From the NCBI GenBank assembly GCA_016795425.1, contig JAEUHG010000227.1, positions 1 through 64,000 on the forward strand: 64,000 bases of DNA. The letters run 5' to 3'. The stretch is from Verrucomicrobiales bacterium (GTDB lineage: Bacteria; Verrucomicrobiota; Verrucomicrobiia; Limisphaerales; CAIMTB01). The notes under the pieces were generated by a model that saw nothing but the letters and a program-made list of their open reading frames with translations, did no database searches and was not told the DNA's origin. Position 1 is the first letter of the stretch; the number at the start of each line of letters is the position of its first letter. This document shows, piece after piece, positions 25,854 to 35,340 of the stretch. The position numbers and the translations under genes are program-made.

Positions 25854-26212
25854 CCGTTCTCCATTTGATTTCGACGGGCGTTTTGGTGCTCGTCGCCTTG
25901 GGCCTTGGTTTTCGCCGCAGACCACCGGTGCATCGGGCCTTCATGCTTTCCGCCTTCACGGTGGATCTCCTGATGGTGCTCTACATCGAGTTCACCCGCC
26001 ACGCGGTGGGAAAAGCCGTAGCAACGACCAGCCCGATTCTCCGCTTCCACGTGGTGATTTCCACCCTCGTCCTGGCGGCCTACCTGGTCCAGTTGGTGTT
26101 GGGGTGGCGCCTGTCCCGTGGTCCCGGGCGTCGGGTGTGGCATGTCCGGATCGGGATTTCCTTCGTCGTCCTGCGGCTGACGAACTACGTGACCAGTTTT
26201 TTGATCTCCTGA
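25850..26212 (+). CDS. Four-TM membrane protein, possibly DUF420-like
   Basis: The 120-residue product has about four hydrophobic helices: residues 3-20, 30-48, 65-85 and 98-118. It has spaced histidines in or near them (VHRAF, FTRH, LRFHVV, VWHVRIG). This layout recalls DUF420 and other small cytochrome-like membrane proteins, but I cannot prove the family or haem binding by eye. The start codon overlaps the cheW stop (ATGA), so it is made with the chemosensory proteins. A role as a membrane redox or oxygen-related component feeding the receptors is possible but speculative. Confidence 0.65.
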   Translation: MTVLHLISTGVLVLVALGLGFRRRPPVHRAFMLSAFTVDLLMVLYIEFTRHAVGKAVATTSPILRFHVVISTLVLAAYLVQLVLGWRLSRGPGRRVWHVRIGISFVVLRLTNYVTSFLIS

Positions 26213-26457
26213 GTGCCACACCACTAATCCCTTTTGGCCAGGTGCCGATAGCAAGAGGTGGTTGCCCGTGAACCCGACTGGACCTTCCAACCTGTGCAGG
26301 AGCGACACCGACCGCGACGGTGCCAAACGTCGGCGGCGTTCTCGTTGGGAGTTCAGGACCCGGCTGTTTCTGGTTTCAGAATACTCCTCGTGGACTCCCC
26401 CGCGTCGGGTTACGCCGCGGATCAGTCCGGACCCAGGCCGCCCAATTTAAAAACACC

Positions 26458-29157
26458 GTGAACGCGACTCCCTCCTTCTCCACCCAGCAGAACCCTCTCG
26501 CCTCCGGCCGCAACGGTGCGCGTCGTGGCAGGGGAACCGCGACACCCAATCATGGTCCGATGACGCGACGGACCTCCGCCCCGACGTCGGAGGTGACGCC
26601 GCCACAGGCTTCCGTGCCGTCGTCCGAGCCGGTCGGTGAGTTGGGGACGAAGCGCCGCGGCTTATCCTTCGGTCTCATGACCAAGCTGGTGGGGCCAAGC
26701 GCCACGATTATTCTTCTGGTTGCCGCGGCCATCTTCGTCGCGGTCTACGAAAAGAAGGACCACATCCAAGGCGAGCGAGCTTCGGGTTTGGAGAACGTCG
26801 CGGCCAACATCCAGGACAAGGTCGATCGCTGTCTGTTCGAGCGCTACGGCGATGTGCAGGCTTTCGGTCTCAATTCCGAGGTGCGCCGACCCCTCGGCCA
26901 GTTGACGGCGGCCGAGCAGGCCTCCTTGACCGCCACCATCGACGCCTACATGAAGGCGTATGGTTGTTACGCTTTAAGTCTGGTCGTGGACACTTCCGGC
27001 AAGGTGGTCGCGGTGAACTCGGTGGATTCCAACGGCCAGTCGTTGCCGGCCACTTCGCGCCTCGTGGGCAGGGATCTTTCGGCGACGGACTGGTTCCAGC
27101 AGGTGAAAGCGGAGCGATACACCACTGATGGCAAGCCGGGGTCGTTGTCCGGAACCGTGGTGACGGCGCCCCAGCGCACTCCATTGGTGGACGAGGCGTA
27201 TGGCGCCAAGCGCCCGAGCTGGGAGATGGGTTTCAGTGCGCCGATTCGGTCCGTCGACGGACAGATCGTGGGCTATTGGTACAACGCGTTTTCCTCGTCC
27301 ATGGTGGAACAGATCGTCGAGACGCAGTACGAGGCGTTGAAACGTCAGGACATGGCGAGCGCCGAGTTCACCTTGATCGATGACAAGGGCAACGTCCTGG
27401 TGGATGTCGATCCTTCGACCACCGGGTCAGCGGCCAGTCGCACCGAGGATGTGCTCAAAGTGAATCTCGCCGACAACGGTGTCGCGTTGGCCAAGACGGC
27501 TCTGGCGCCCAACGCCGCGCCGCTGGGCAGCGGGCCGACTGCCGTCGGGACGAAAACCGGCACCTCAGCCAAGCAGGAAGGCATGGGAGCCTATGCCCGC
27601 AGCGTGCCGGTGATGGGATTTTCGGGGTCCAACCTCACCACCTTGGTCCGCATTAGCGGCTATGAGTTCATGGATGTGATTTATGACCTGCTGTGGGCGG
27701 CGGGTGTCGTGGCCTTGGTTGGCGTGGTGATTGGTGTCGTCGGCGTCTGGGCCTCGGTGCGACCGATCGTCGCCCGGGTGAACAAGATCCGGGATGCAGT
27801 CGGTGGCCTGGCTCGCGGCGACATCGCCGACAACCTGCAGGTGCGGGGCGCCGACGAGGTGGCCCAGGCGGCCGAAGCGTTGTCGCAGACCAAGGCGGAA
27901 CTCCGTGAGGTGTTCGGCAAGGAGCAGTTGGATTGGCAGCAGGTGGCCAGCCAACAGCGCGAAGCTTCGCGCATGCGCAATGTCGTTGAGAATTCGCCGG
28001 TCAACATCATGGTCGCCGACACCGACCTGCGAATCACGTATTTGAACGCGGCGTCTCAATCGACGCTCGGCAAGCTCGAACGGCTCCTGCCCGTCAAGGC
28101 GAACCAGATCATCGGGCAAACGATCGACATCTTCCACAAGGACCCCGCGCATCAGCGGCGAATTCTGGCGGACCCGCGCAATCTTCCGCACCGCGCCGTC
28201 TTCAAGCTCGGAGATGAGACCATCGATCTCACCGCCGCGGCGGTTTGCGACGACGAGGGGCGGTATCTTGGACCCATGGTGTCCTGGGAAGTCGTGACCC
28301 AACGCGTCACCCTGGAAGAGCGCGACAAGGCCAACGCCCTGAGTTTGAAACAGACCCTCGATGGCGTGAACCAGAACGCTCAGACACTGGCGTCGTCCTC
28401 GGAGGAACTCTCCGCCGTTGCCCAGCAGATGAGTTCGAACTCCGAGGAGACGACGGCCCAGGCCAATGTCGCCGCCGCAGCCGCGGAGGAGGTCAGCAAG
28501 AACGTCGCCACGGTCGCCACCAGCGCCGAGGAGATGAGCGCCAGCACCAAGGAAATCGCCAAGAACGCCTCGGACGCCGCCCGGGTTGCCACTCAGGCTG
28601 TTCGTGTGGCGGACGAGACCAATCGCACGGTGTCGAAGCTCGGCGAAAGCAGCATCGAGATTGGCAAGGTCATCAAGGTGATCACCTCGATCGCCCAGCA
28701 GACCAACCTGCTCGCTCTCAATGCCACCATCGAGGCTGCCCGCGCCGGCGAGGCTGGCAAGGGATTCGCCGTCGTTGCCAACGAGGTCAAGGAACTCGCC
28801 AAACAAACCGCGTCCGCCACCGAGGAGATCTCCCAGAAGATCGAGGCCATCCAGACGGACACCAAGGGGGCCGTCACAGCCATCAGCCAAATCGGCACGA
28901 TCATCAACCAGATCAACGACATTCAGAGCACCATCGCCAGCGCGGTCGAGGAACAGACAGCCACCACCAACGAGATCGCGCGCAATGCCTCCGAGGCCGC
29001 CCGCGGCAGCACCGAGATCGCCAAGAACGTGGCCAGTGTCTCGCAGGCCGCCCGCAGCACCTCGGAAGGCGCTGCCAATTCGCTCATGGCGTCGTCGGAG
29101 CTCGCCCGGCTGGCTGCCGACCTCAAACGCATGGTGGATATGACGAACCTGCGCTGA
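26458..29157 (+). CDS. Transmembrane methyl-accepting chemotaxis protein with PAS domain
   Basis: The roughly 900-residue receptor has a first membrane helix ([19 protein letters not shown]). A periplasmic cache-like sensor of about 300 residues follows, then a second helix ([20 protein letters not shown]) and a HAMP domain. A cytoplasmic PAS domain ([20 protein letters not shown]) and an MCP signalling domain complete it. The signalling tip reads [20 protein letters not shown]. It detects an external ligand and signals through CheW to CheA. The start is uncertain: GTG at 26458 was chosen, ATG at 26560 and an upstream ATG at 26320 are alternatives, and none has a clear ribosome site. It lies 245 bases after the four-TM gene, so it may have its own promoter. 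Confidence 0.88.
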   Translation: MNATPSFSTQQNPLASGRNGARRGRGTATPNHGPMTRRTSAPTSEVTPPQASVPSSEPVGELGTKRRGLSFGLMTKLVGPSATIILLVAAAIFVAVYEKKDHIQGERASGLENVAANIQDKVDRCLFERYGDVQAFGLNSEVRRPLGQLTAAEQASLTATIDAYMKAYGCYALSLVVDTSGKVVAVNSVDSNGQSLPATSRLVGRDLSATDWFQQVKAERYTTDGKPGSLSGTVVTAPQRTPLVDEAYGAKRPSWEMGFSAPIRSVDGQIVGYWYNAFSSSMVEQIVETQYEALKRQDMASAEFTLIDDKGNVLVDVDPSTTGSAASRTEDVLKVNLADNGVALAKTALAPNAAPLGSGPTAVGTKTGTSAKQEGMGAYARSVPVMGFSGSNLTTLVRISGYEFMDVIYDLLWAAGVVALVGVVIGVVGVWASVRPIVARVNKIRDAVGGLARGDIADNLQVRGADEVAQAAEALSQTKAELREVFGKEQLDWQQVASQQREASRMRNVVENSPVNIMVADTDLRITYLNAASQSTLGKLERLLPVKANQIIGQTIDIFHKDPAHQRRILADPRNLPHRAVFKLGDETIDLTAAAVCDDEGRYLGPMVSWEVVTQRVTLEERDKANALSLKQTLDGVNQNAQTLASSSEELSAVAQQMSSNSEETTAQANVAAAAAEEVSKNVATVATSAEEMSASTKEIAKNASDAARVATQAVRVADETNRTVSKLGESSIEIGKVIKVITSIAQQTNLLALNATIEAARAGEAGKGFAVVANEVKELAKQTASATEEISQKIEAIQTDTKGAVTAISQIGTIINQINDIQSTIASAVEEQTATTNEIARNASEAARGSTEIAKNVASVSQAARSTSEGAANSLMASSELARLAADLKRMVDMTNLR

Positions 29158-29188
29158 ACCGGATTATCCAACCTGTATCCCTCATCGC

Positions 29189-29209
29189 CCGGAGTAGGGG
29201 GAACTCCGG
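29189..29209. repeat. Inverted repeat between the MCP and AarF genes
   Basis: A perfect 7-bp stem (CCGGAGT / ACTCCGG) encloses the loop AGGGGGA, 32 bases after the MCP stop and 18 bases before the AarF start. There is no T tract on either strand, so it is not a standard terminator. It could be an operator, an mRNA-stability hairpin or chance. Confidence 0.4.
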
Positions 29210-29226
29210 AGTGAGCGAATCCGTCC

Positions 29227-30783
29227 ATGAGTTTTTCCCTCCAACGTGCCGCGAACCTTGGGCGACTCGCCTGGGACTTCGCGGCAACGCGTTTTCCGGG
29301 GTCACCGCAACGATGCGACCGGGCCCGGCGCCGTCTGATCCAACGGTTGGGGTTGATGCATGGATTGCCCCAGAAGCTCGGGCAGCTCCTGGCCCTGCCG
29401 GAACTGCGCGATTCGGATCACGCGTACTCGGTGCTTACTGAAGGGTCTCCCGGCTTGGCCCCTCGCGACGCGCTGGACGAGATCCGTCGATGCCTGGCGC
29501 AGGATTCCAGTCCCACCGAGAGTCGCGCCCTTTCCAAGGTCTTTCGCTACGTTGACCCGAAGGGAATCGGCGCTTCACTCGGACAGGTCCATCGCGCCCA
29601 GCTCATGGATGGGACTCGGGTCGCCGTCAAAATTCAGTTCCCGGGAATTCTGGATGCGGTCGACACCGATCTTCACGCACTCGGTTGGCTGACTGAACCG
29701 GTGGGCGGATTACGGCGCGGATTTGATGGGGCTGCCTATCGTGCCGAGATCGGCGGCATGCTGCGGTCCGAACTGGATTATCGTCGCGAGGCGGACCACC
29801 TCGAAGCCTACGCCGCAGCGGTGAGGCATCTGCCCGTGCGCGTGCCCAGAGTGTTTCGGGAGTACAGCGGGCCGCGCCTGTTGACCATGACGTGGATGGA
29901 TGGCGAGCGGTTGGACGCTGCGATTCGGTGGCCATCCGAGGACCGGGCACGGGTTGCCGAGATACTGGCGGAGCTGTTCTTTGGTTCGTTGATGGGTTGG
30001 GGACTTCTGCATGCCGATCCGCATCCGGGTAACTACCGGTTCTCGCGCGACGGTGGCGCGGTGAGGGTGGGGCTCTTGGATTTCGGTTGCGTCAAGCGTG
30101 TGCCGGGTCGCCTCGCACGCTCGCTTTCCGACCTGGTTCGCGCCGGTCGCGGCGGATGGCTCGACTCCGCCTCGGCGTTCGAGGCCTTTGCCGGCATGGG
30201 ATTCAGCGTTGAGGCGCTGGGTCGCCTCAGGGGAAAGCTCGAAGCGATCGCGCGCTGCCTGATCGCCCCGTTGGTCCAGCCGCGACCGCTTCGGATCGCG
30301 GAATGGCGTCTCGGCGACCGATTGGTTGAGATACTTGGTGCCGACCGGATGGTCTTTCGCACGGCGGGTCCGCCCGACTTCATCTTCATTCTCCGGGCCT
30401 GGCACGGCCTGCTCCATCAGTTGAGAGCTTTGGATGTCGCGGTGCCATGGCAGGAGGTCTGGGATCGCGTGGTGGCCGATGGCAGGGCTGGCCACTTTGG
30501 TGAGGAAGCGGTCGAAGAGGAACCGGAGGAAGTGCCCTGCCTCGCCGCGCAGTTGCGATTGCAGATCGTCGATCGAGGACAAACGAAAGTGGACCTTAGT
30601 TTTCCGGCGAGATGTGTGAACCAGTTAGAGGATCTCATGCCGCACGGACTTCCCGAGCGCCTCCGCGGTCGCGGGTGGGACGTTCAGCGCATTGTCGATG
30701 AATCGCGGTGCCGGGGTCACGCTCCCGCGGAATTGTTCGTCTGCGACGAGGGCGAACGCCGAGTGAGGGTATGGCTGGCATGA
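29227..30783 (+). CDS. ABC1/AarF (UbiB-family) atypical protein kinase-like ATPase
   Basis: The 518-residue protein carries the ABC1/UbiB signatures. The KxGQ motif in PQKLGQLL places Lys50 and Gln53. It also has the Ala-rich-type loop ASLGQVHRA, VAVKIQ, HADPHPGNY with Asp264, and LLDFGCVKR with Asp285. Members assist ubiquinone and other lipid-quinone biosynthesis, or regulate lipids. About 90 C-terminal residues after the usual domain (from about 430) are acidic then basic and are not a standard part of the family as I know it. It sits between an MCP and a periplasmic binding protein inside the chemosensory island and overlaps the next gene by four bases. That location is unexpected for quinone metabolism. 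Confidence 0.85.
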   Translation: MSFSLQRAANLGRLAWDFAATRFPGSPQRCDRARRRLIQRLGLMHGLPQKLGQLLALPELRDSDHAYSVLTEGSPGLAPRDALDEIRRCLAQDSSPTESRALSKVFRYVDPKGIGASLGQVHRAQLMDGTRVAVKIQFPGILDAVDTDLHALGWLTEPVGGLRRGFDGAAYRAEIGGMLRSELDYRREADHLEAYAAAVRHLPVRVPRVFREYSGPRLLTMTWMDGERLDAAIRWPSEDRARVAEILAELFFGSLMGWGLLHADPHPGNYRFSRDGGAVRVGLLDFGCVKRVPGRLARSLSDLVRAGRGGWLDSASAFEAFAGMGFSVEALGRLRGKLEAIARCLIAPLVQPRPLRIAEWRLGDRLVEILGADRMVFRTAGPPDFIFILRAWHGLLHQLRALDVAVPWQEVWDRVVADGRAGHFGEEAVEEEPEEVPCLAAQLRLQIVDRGQTKVDLSFPARCVNQLEDLMPHGLPERLRGRGWDVQRIVDESRCRGHAPAELFVCDEGERRVRVWLA

Positions 30784-31979
30784 AGCTTCCTCCGATCATC
30801 ACCCTCCTGGCCTGGCTTTCGCGGGCCCTCGCGGACGCCTCGGAATCGACGCCACGGGAGCCGCCGATGGTGCTGGGAATGTCCACCGCGTTGACGGGGC
30901 CCTTGGCCCCGGTGGGCGAGGAGATCAAGCGAGGAGTTGAGTTGGCGATCGAGGAAGTGAATCGCGAGGGAGGAGTTCCCAATTTGCCCTGGAAACTCGT
31001 CGCCGTGGATGACGGCTACGATCCGACGCGCACGGCGGCGAATATGCGTTCGCTCATCGAAGAGCACCGTGTCATGGCGGTCGTGGGCAACCTCGGAACA
31101 CCCACGGCGGCGGTGGCGCTGCCGATCGCGACGGAGACCCGGACACTCTTTTATGCTCCGGTGACCGGGGCGTCGATGCTCCGACAGATTCCCTCGAACC
31201 GGTACGTCATCCATCTGCGCGCAGGCTACCGGGAGGAAATCCATGCGATGGTCGACGCCTTGATGCGTTACGTCGGGGTCGGGGTGGAACAGATTGGTTT
31301 CCTGACGCAGCGGGACGCGTATGGCGATGACGGGTTTGCCGTTGGTCTGGAGGAACTGGCGCGGCGAGGAGTGGCCGGTGCGGGTGAGGTGCTTCACCTG
31401 CGATATGAACGGAATACCACCGCAGTGGAGGGCGCGGTGGCCCGGTTGCTGGCTCAACGGAGGCGTCCGCGCGCGATGATACTGGTCGCCACCCATGCGG
31501 CCGGGGCGAAGTTTGTTCGCCTGGTGCGTGAGCGCGGTCTGGATACCTGCTTTCTCGCGGTGTCCTTCCTCGGTTCGGAAGCCTTTGCCAATTCGATTGG
31601 GAGCGGCATCGACCGGGTGTTGGTGACACAGGTAGTGCCGCATCCCACCGGCGAGGAGCCAGCCGCCCGGAGGTTTCGTGAGGCGTTGGAGGCGTCGGCA
31701 CCCGGGGTCCCGGTGACGTGCGTCGCATTCGAAGGATTCATCATGGTCCGAGTATTGGCTCGGGCTTTGAGAGGGGTGCAGGGCCCGCTGGACCGAGAGC
31801 GTGTGGTGGATGCGCTCGAGAGTTTGGGGAGCTTCGAGTTGTCGACGCACCTGAAGATGCGGTTGACGCCCGGAGAGCATCAGGCAAGCGGCGGCGTGTG
31901 GCCGACCCTCCTGCGCGACGGAAAATTCGTGCCCTGCGACTGGGGTGACTTGAAGGAGTGGCGCCTGCCGGGGACCTAG
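30780..31979 (+). CDS. Periplasmic branched-chain amino acid/urea-type ligand-binding protein without a transporter
   Basis: The 399-residue protein has an N-terminal signal peptide (about 1-20, ending SRALA) without a lipobox Cys. The body is a type I periplasmic-binding fold: MSTALTGPLAPVGEEIKRGVELAIEEVNREGG, then VVGNLGTPTAA, FYAPVTGAS and FLTQRDAYGDDGF. This is the pattern of Leu/Ile/Val, amide or urea binding proteins. No permease or ATPase gene is near. The ATG overlaps the AarF stop (ATGA at 30780-30783), and a membrane-bound hybrid histidine kinase follows four bases later. A sensory role with that kinase is therefore more likely than transport. Confidence 0.85.
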   Translation: MKLPPIITLLAWLSRALADASESTPREPPMVLGMSTALTGPLAPVGEEIKRGVELAIEEVNREGGVPNLPWKLVAVDDGYDPTRTAANMRSLIEEHRVMAVVGNLGTPTAAVALPIATETRTLFYAPVTGASMLRQIPSNRYVIHLRAGYREEIHAMVDALMRYVGVGVEQIGFLTQRDAYGDDGFAVGLEELARRGVAGAGEVLHLRYERNTTAVEGAVARLLAQRRRPRAMILVATHAAGAKFVRLVRERGLDTCFLAVSFLGSEAFANSIGSGIDRVLVTQVVPHPTGEEPAARRFREALEASAPGVPVTCVAFEGFIMVRVLARALRGVQGPLDRERVVDALESLGSFELSTHLKMRLTPGEHQASGGVWPTLLRDGKFVPCDWGDLKEWRLPGT

Positions 31980-31983
31980 AATC

Positions 31984-34788
31984 ATGCATCCGGACACCTC
32001 CATTGTCGCCGCACGACGCGGGACCCGCCAGGTCTGGACCCTGGCGATGGCGGGCGTGGCGACCGTGGTCCTGGTTTTGGTGCTGGTGAACTGGGCGTTG
32101 CGGGAACTGCGCAACTCGGAACGCGAGCTGCGCCGGGTCCAGGATCAGACCGACGAAGTATCCCGCGCCTTGCGAGCGGCCCTGACGGACGCCTTGGCGG
32201 AGCGACTGGGTTACCTCGATGATCGTCGGCCGGTGAAGGTTGCGGTGGAGTGGGGGGCCCAAACGGCCGGGCTGGTGGCGTCGTTGCAATCCATCGTCTC
32301 CGCAGGTTCCGAGTCCGAGGTGTTGCGGCAAGTGGAAGGTGCGTTCGATGAAACGAAGGAAGCCATCGACCGTTGTCGCAATTGGCGCATGCGACAGGAT
32401 GCCATTCAGACGTCGTTGGAGGTTCGCGCCACGGCGTTGAGGCGGTCGATTGACGAGTTGGCCGGCGAAGCGACGCTGATCGAGGGGGTTCTTGCACTGG
32501 AGGCCGTGTCGCAGTCCGGATCGCCTATGTTTGACTCAATATCGGAGCGACGCGACGAGGCGAGCGACGCGCGAATTGAGTTGTTGGCCTTGGCGACCAT
32601 GGTGGAACGCTTGCGAACCGAGGAGAACGCCGATCAGTTGGCCCACCATCGGGACAATCTGATCGGACCTTGTCTGACCCGCCTGGAACACCTGCTTCCG
32701 AAGATCGCGAAGGATCGACCGGTGGCGACGCTGCCTTTGATCGAACAGCTTTACGGCATTCGACGGGAACTGCTGGGATCGGAATCAGCCCCGTCGCGCC
32801 GTTGGCAGGCCGAGAGCGACGACGGAACGAACCCGTGCATGATCAGCGAACTGCGGGCCATGATCCACCTCGGCAAGGAGCTTCAACTGGTCCGTGAGGA
32901 TTCCGCTCTCGCAATGCGGCGCCTCCAGCAGGCGGATTGGGAAGTGCATGGGATCCTCGATCGGCGCAAGCAGGAATTGGCGGCGGGCCTTGAACGCATT
33001 CTTCGCAACGATCGAAACGCCTTGGTCGTCATCGGCCTCATTTGTGTCGGCGCGCTCGGGAGTCTGGGTTGGAGCGTTCGCCGAACATTGCTCGGTCAAA
33101 TCGGCACGATGGCGAGGATCAACCTGGACCTCGCGCAGGCCTGTCGCGAGTCGCAAGTTGCCTCCCGGCTTCTCGCTCAGCAGAAGTACGCCCTCGACCA
33201 GCACGCCATCGTGGCGGTCACGAATGTCGAGGGCCGGATCTCTTACGTGAACGACAAGTTCTGCCAGTTGACGGGCTTCAGCCGGGACGAATTGATCGGA
33301 AGCACGCATAGTCGAGTGAAGTCGGGGCACCATTCGCCCCAGTACTTCCATTCCATGCGCCAGAGCATTGAGTCCGGCTCGGTCTGGCGGGGTCTCACCT
33401 GCAACCGGCGCAAAGACGGCTGCCTTTATTGGGTGGACCAGACCATCGTCCCGATCCGCAATGTCGACGGTGAAATCACGGAGTTCATCTCCATCCAGGT
33501 GGATGTCACCGAGCATCAGCGGCGCGAAGCGGAACTGGTCGACGCCAAGAAACTCGCGGAAGCGGGCAGCCGGGCCAAGTCGGAGTTCCTGGCGATGATG
33601 AGCCATGAGATCCGAACCCCGATGAACGCGATCATGGGGTTCGCAAATCTCCTGGAGGCAACGTCGTTGAACGATCAACAGCGGGAATTCACCCGACTGA
33701 TCAACGAGTCCTCCGGAGCCTTGCTGCGCATTATCAATGATATCCTGGATCTTTCGCGGGTGGAGGCCGGCAAGCTGGATGTCGAGCGCGTTGAGTTCGA
33801 TCTTCCCGAGGTGGTGGAGCAGGTCGCTGAAATGGTGCTGAACCAGGTGGAAACCCAAGGACTGGCGGTCGGGGTGAAGTGGGGCGCCGGCGCGTCGACC
33901 CGGGCCTTCGCCGATCCTGGGCGCGTCCGCCAGGTCCTGGTCAACCTGACCGGCAACGCCGCAAAGTTCACGGCTTCCGGGCACATTCGAATTGAAGTGA
34001 CGCCATACTGGCCGGACGGCATTGGTGAACTCCTGGAGGGCAGCCGCCCCGGTGACCGGCCAACCGCCCCTGCCGTGCGCGTGGCGGTCGTGGATACCGG
34101 CATCGGCATCCCGGAGGAGGCCCAGACACGGCTTTTCCAAACGTTCAGCCAGGCCGACAATTCCACGACCCGGCGTTTTGGAGGGGCCGGGCTTGGATTG
34201 GCCATCTCGCGGCGACTGGTGGAACTCATGGGCGGGCGCATCGGGATGTCGAGCCGGCCGGGTGAAGGCTCAGTTTTCTGGTTCTCCTTGCCGGTCACGG
34301 TCGCCCCTGACGGGCAGCCGCAGAGGCCATGGCGGGATCGACCCCGTGTCCTGTTGGTTCAGGCGCATCCCGGGTTCGGGATGCTCATGAAGGGGCAACT
34401 CGATGAATGGGGGTTGCGCCATGACCTGGTGCGTTCGGGAGCCGAGGCCTTGGAACGCTTGTGGGGCGCCGTGGAGGATGGGGACCCCTATGCCTGCCTT
34501 CACCTGGACGCCATGCTGCCCGGGATGCCGCCCGATCGATTGCGCGATGCGATTCGGCAGGACCCATTGCTGCGGGATTTGAAGTTGGTGCTGACGGGCA
34601 CGACGGCGTCGGCGGAGCGATTCCGCCGCTTGCAGCAGGGCGGCTTTGACGCGTTTTGCATGAATCCGACGCTGCAGCCGCGGTCCTGGCGCCAGGCGTT
34701 GGAGCAGGTGCTGGCCTCGGGCGGCCGGGGCGATTGGGCCGAGGCTGCGGAATCGTCCGGGAGCGGGCGGGTGATCGGGAAACCTTGA
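31984..34788 (+). CDS. Hybrid sensor histidine kinase with PAS domain and degenerate receiver
   Basis: The 934-residue kinase has two membrane helices: about 18-38 and 340-358 (ALVVIGLICVGALGSLGW). A roughly 300-residue helical periplasmic region lies between them. A PAS/PAC pair follows near 405-520, then HisKA with His541 (MSHEIRTPMNA), then HATPase with LTGNAAKF, DTGIGIPEEA and RFGGAGLGLA. The C-terminal receiver (from about 788) has lost the acidic pair (VQAHPG in place of VDD) and the conserved Lys (MNP in place of KP), though an Asp remains in LHLDAMLPGM. It is probably a pseudo-receiver. The gene follows the periplasmic binding protein directly, a likely ligand-presenting partner. Confidence 0.88.
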   Translation: MHPDTSIVAARRGTRQVWTLAMAGVATVVLVLVLVNWALRELRNSERELRRVQDQTDEVSRALRAALTDALAERLGYLDDRRPVKVAVEWGAQTAGLVASLQSIVSAGSESEVLRQVEGAFDETKEAIDRCRNWRMRQDAIQTSLEVRATALRRSIDELAGEATLIEGVLALEAVSQSGSPMFDSISERRDEASDARIELLALATMVERLRTEENADQLAHHRDNLIGPCLTRLEHLLPKIAKDRPVATLPLIEQLYGIRRELLGSESAPSRRWQAESDDGTNPCMISELRAMIHLGKELQLVREDSALAMRRLQQADWEVHGILDRRKQELAAGLERILRNDRNALVVIGLICVGALGSLGWSVRRTLLGQIGTMARINLDLAQACRESQVASRLLAQQKYALDQHAIVAVTNVEGRISYVNDKFCQLTGFSRDELIGSTHSRVKSGHHSPQYFHSMRQSIESGSVWRGLTCNRRKDGCLYWVDQTIVPIRNVDGEITEFISIQVDVTEHQRREAELVDAKKLAEAGSRAKSEFLAMMSHEIRTPMNAIMGFANLLEATSLNDQQREFTRLINESSGALLRIINDILDLSRVEAGKLDVERVEFDLPEVVEQVAEMVLNQVETQGLAVGVKWGAGASTRAFADPGRVRQVLVNLTGNAAKFTASGHIRIEVTPYWPDGIGELLEGSRPGDRPTAPAVRVAVVDTGIGIPEEAQTRLFQTFSQADNSTTRRFGGAGLGLAISRRLVELMGGRIGMSSRPGEGSVFWFSLPVTVAPDGQPQRPWRDRPRVLLVQAHPGFGMLMKGQLDEWGLRHDLVRSGAEALERLWGAVEDGDPYACLHLDAMLPGMPPDRLRDAIRQDPLLRDLKLVLTGTTASAERFRRLQQGGFDAFCMNPTLQPRSWRQALEQVLASGGRGDWAEAAESSGSGRVIGKP

Positions 34789-34942
34789 TCGATGGTTGAA
34801 GCTCAAGCGGATGCAAAATCCGTCGATGTTTTTCGTGGGTTGTTGTCGGGATCTCCGAGCGGGCGCGTCCGGCTTCGCGGCTGGTTCGCGTGGATCTGCT
34901 GGGATGCCGTTGGGCCTGCCAGCCCCCCAAACGAGAAAACGC

Positions 34943-35311
34943 ATGAAAGTGCTGATCATCGATGATTCGCGGACGATGCGCCGCCTCCTGGCTTCCTACC
35001 TGGCTCCACTCGCGGCCCAAACGTACGAAGCTGGCAATGGACGTGAAGCCCTGGATGTTCTCGAAAAGGAAGAGGCTGTGGATCTGGCGCTGGTGGATTG
35101 GGATATGCCGGTCATGAACGGCATCGATTTTGTCCGTACGGTGCGCGGGGATGTCCGGCGTTCGGCCATGAAACTCCTGATGGTGACCGCGCACAACAAC
35201 ATGGAATCGGTGACGGAAGCGATTACGGCGGGTGCGGACGATTTTCTGATGAAGCCCCTTACCGAGGAAATGGTGATGGACAAGCTGCGCATGATGGGAG
35301 TTGCCGCGTAG
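34943..35311 (+). CDS. CheY-type single-domain response regulator (second copy)
   Basis: The 122-residue receiver has Asp7/Asp8 (IIDDSRTM), phospho-acceptor Asp52 (LVDWDMPVMNG), Thr82 and Lys104 (LMKPL), so it should be functional. Start 34943 was chosen because the fold begins exactly there; an upstream in-frame ATG at 34796 would add 49 residues of low-complexity translation. It lies between the hybrid kinase and cheB. It could accept phosphate from either CheA or the hybrid kinase, giving a point of cross-talk. Confidence 0.9.
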   Translation: MKVLIIDDSRTMRRLLASYLAPLAAQTYEAGNGREALDVLEKEEAVDLALVDWDMPVMNGIDFVRTVRGDVRRSAMKLLMVTAHNNMESVTEAITAGADDFLMKPLTEEMVMDKLRMMGVAA

Positions 35312-35340
35312 CGCCTGTCTTCTTTTGCCCCTGGCCTGCC

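Noticed and set aside
27565-28890. 441-codon open frame on the minus strand, Gly/Asp/Leu rich
   Set aside because: Opposite the MCP signalling domain; repetitive composition mirrors the Ala/Glu coiled coil on the coding strand.
30780-31979. Possible ABC importer operon
   Set aside because: Only the binding protein is present; no permease or ATPase gene lies within the window near it.
32785-34140. 451-codon open frame on the minus strand
   Set aside because: Opposite the hybrid histidine kinase with intact motifs; residue composition is that of a shadow frame.
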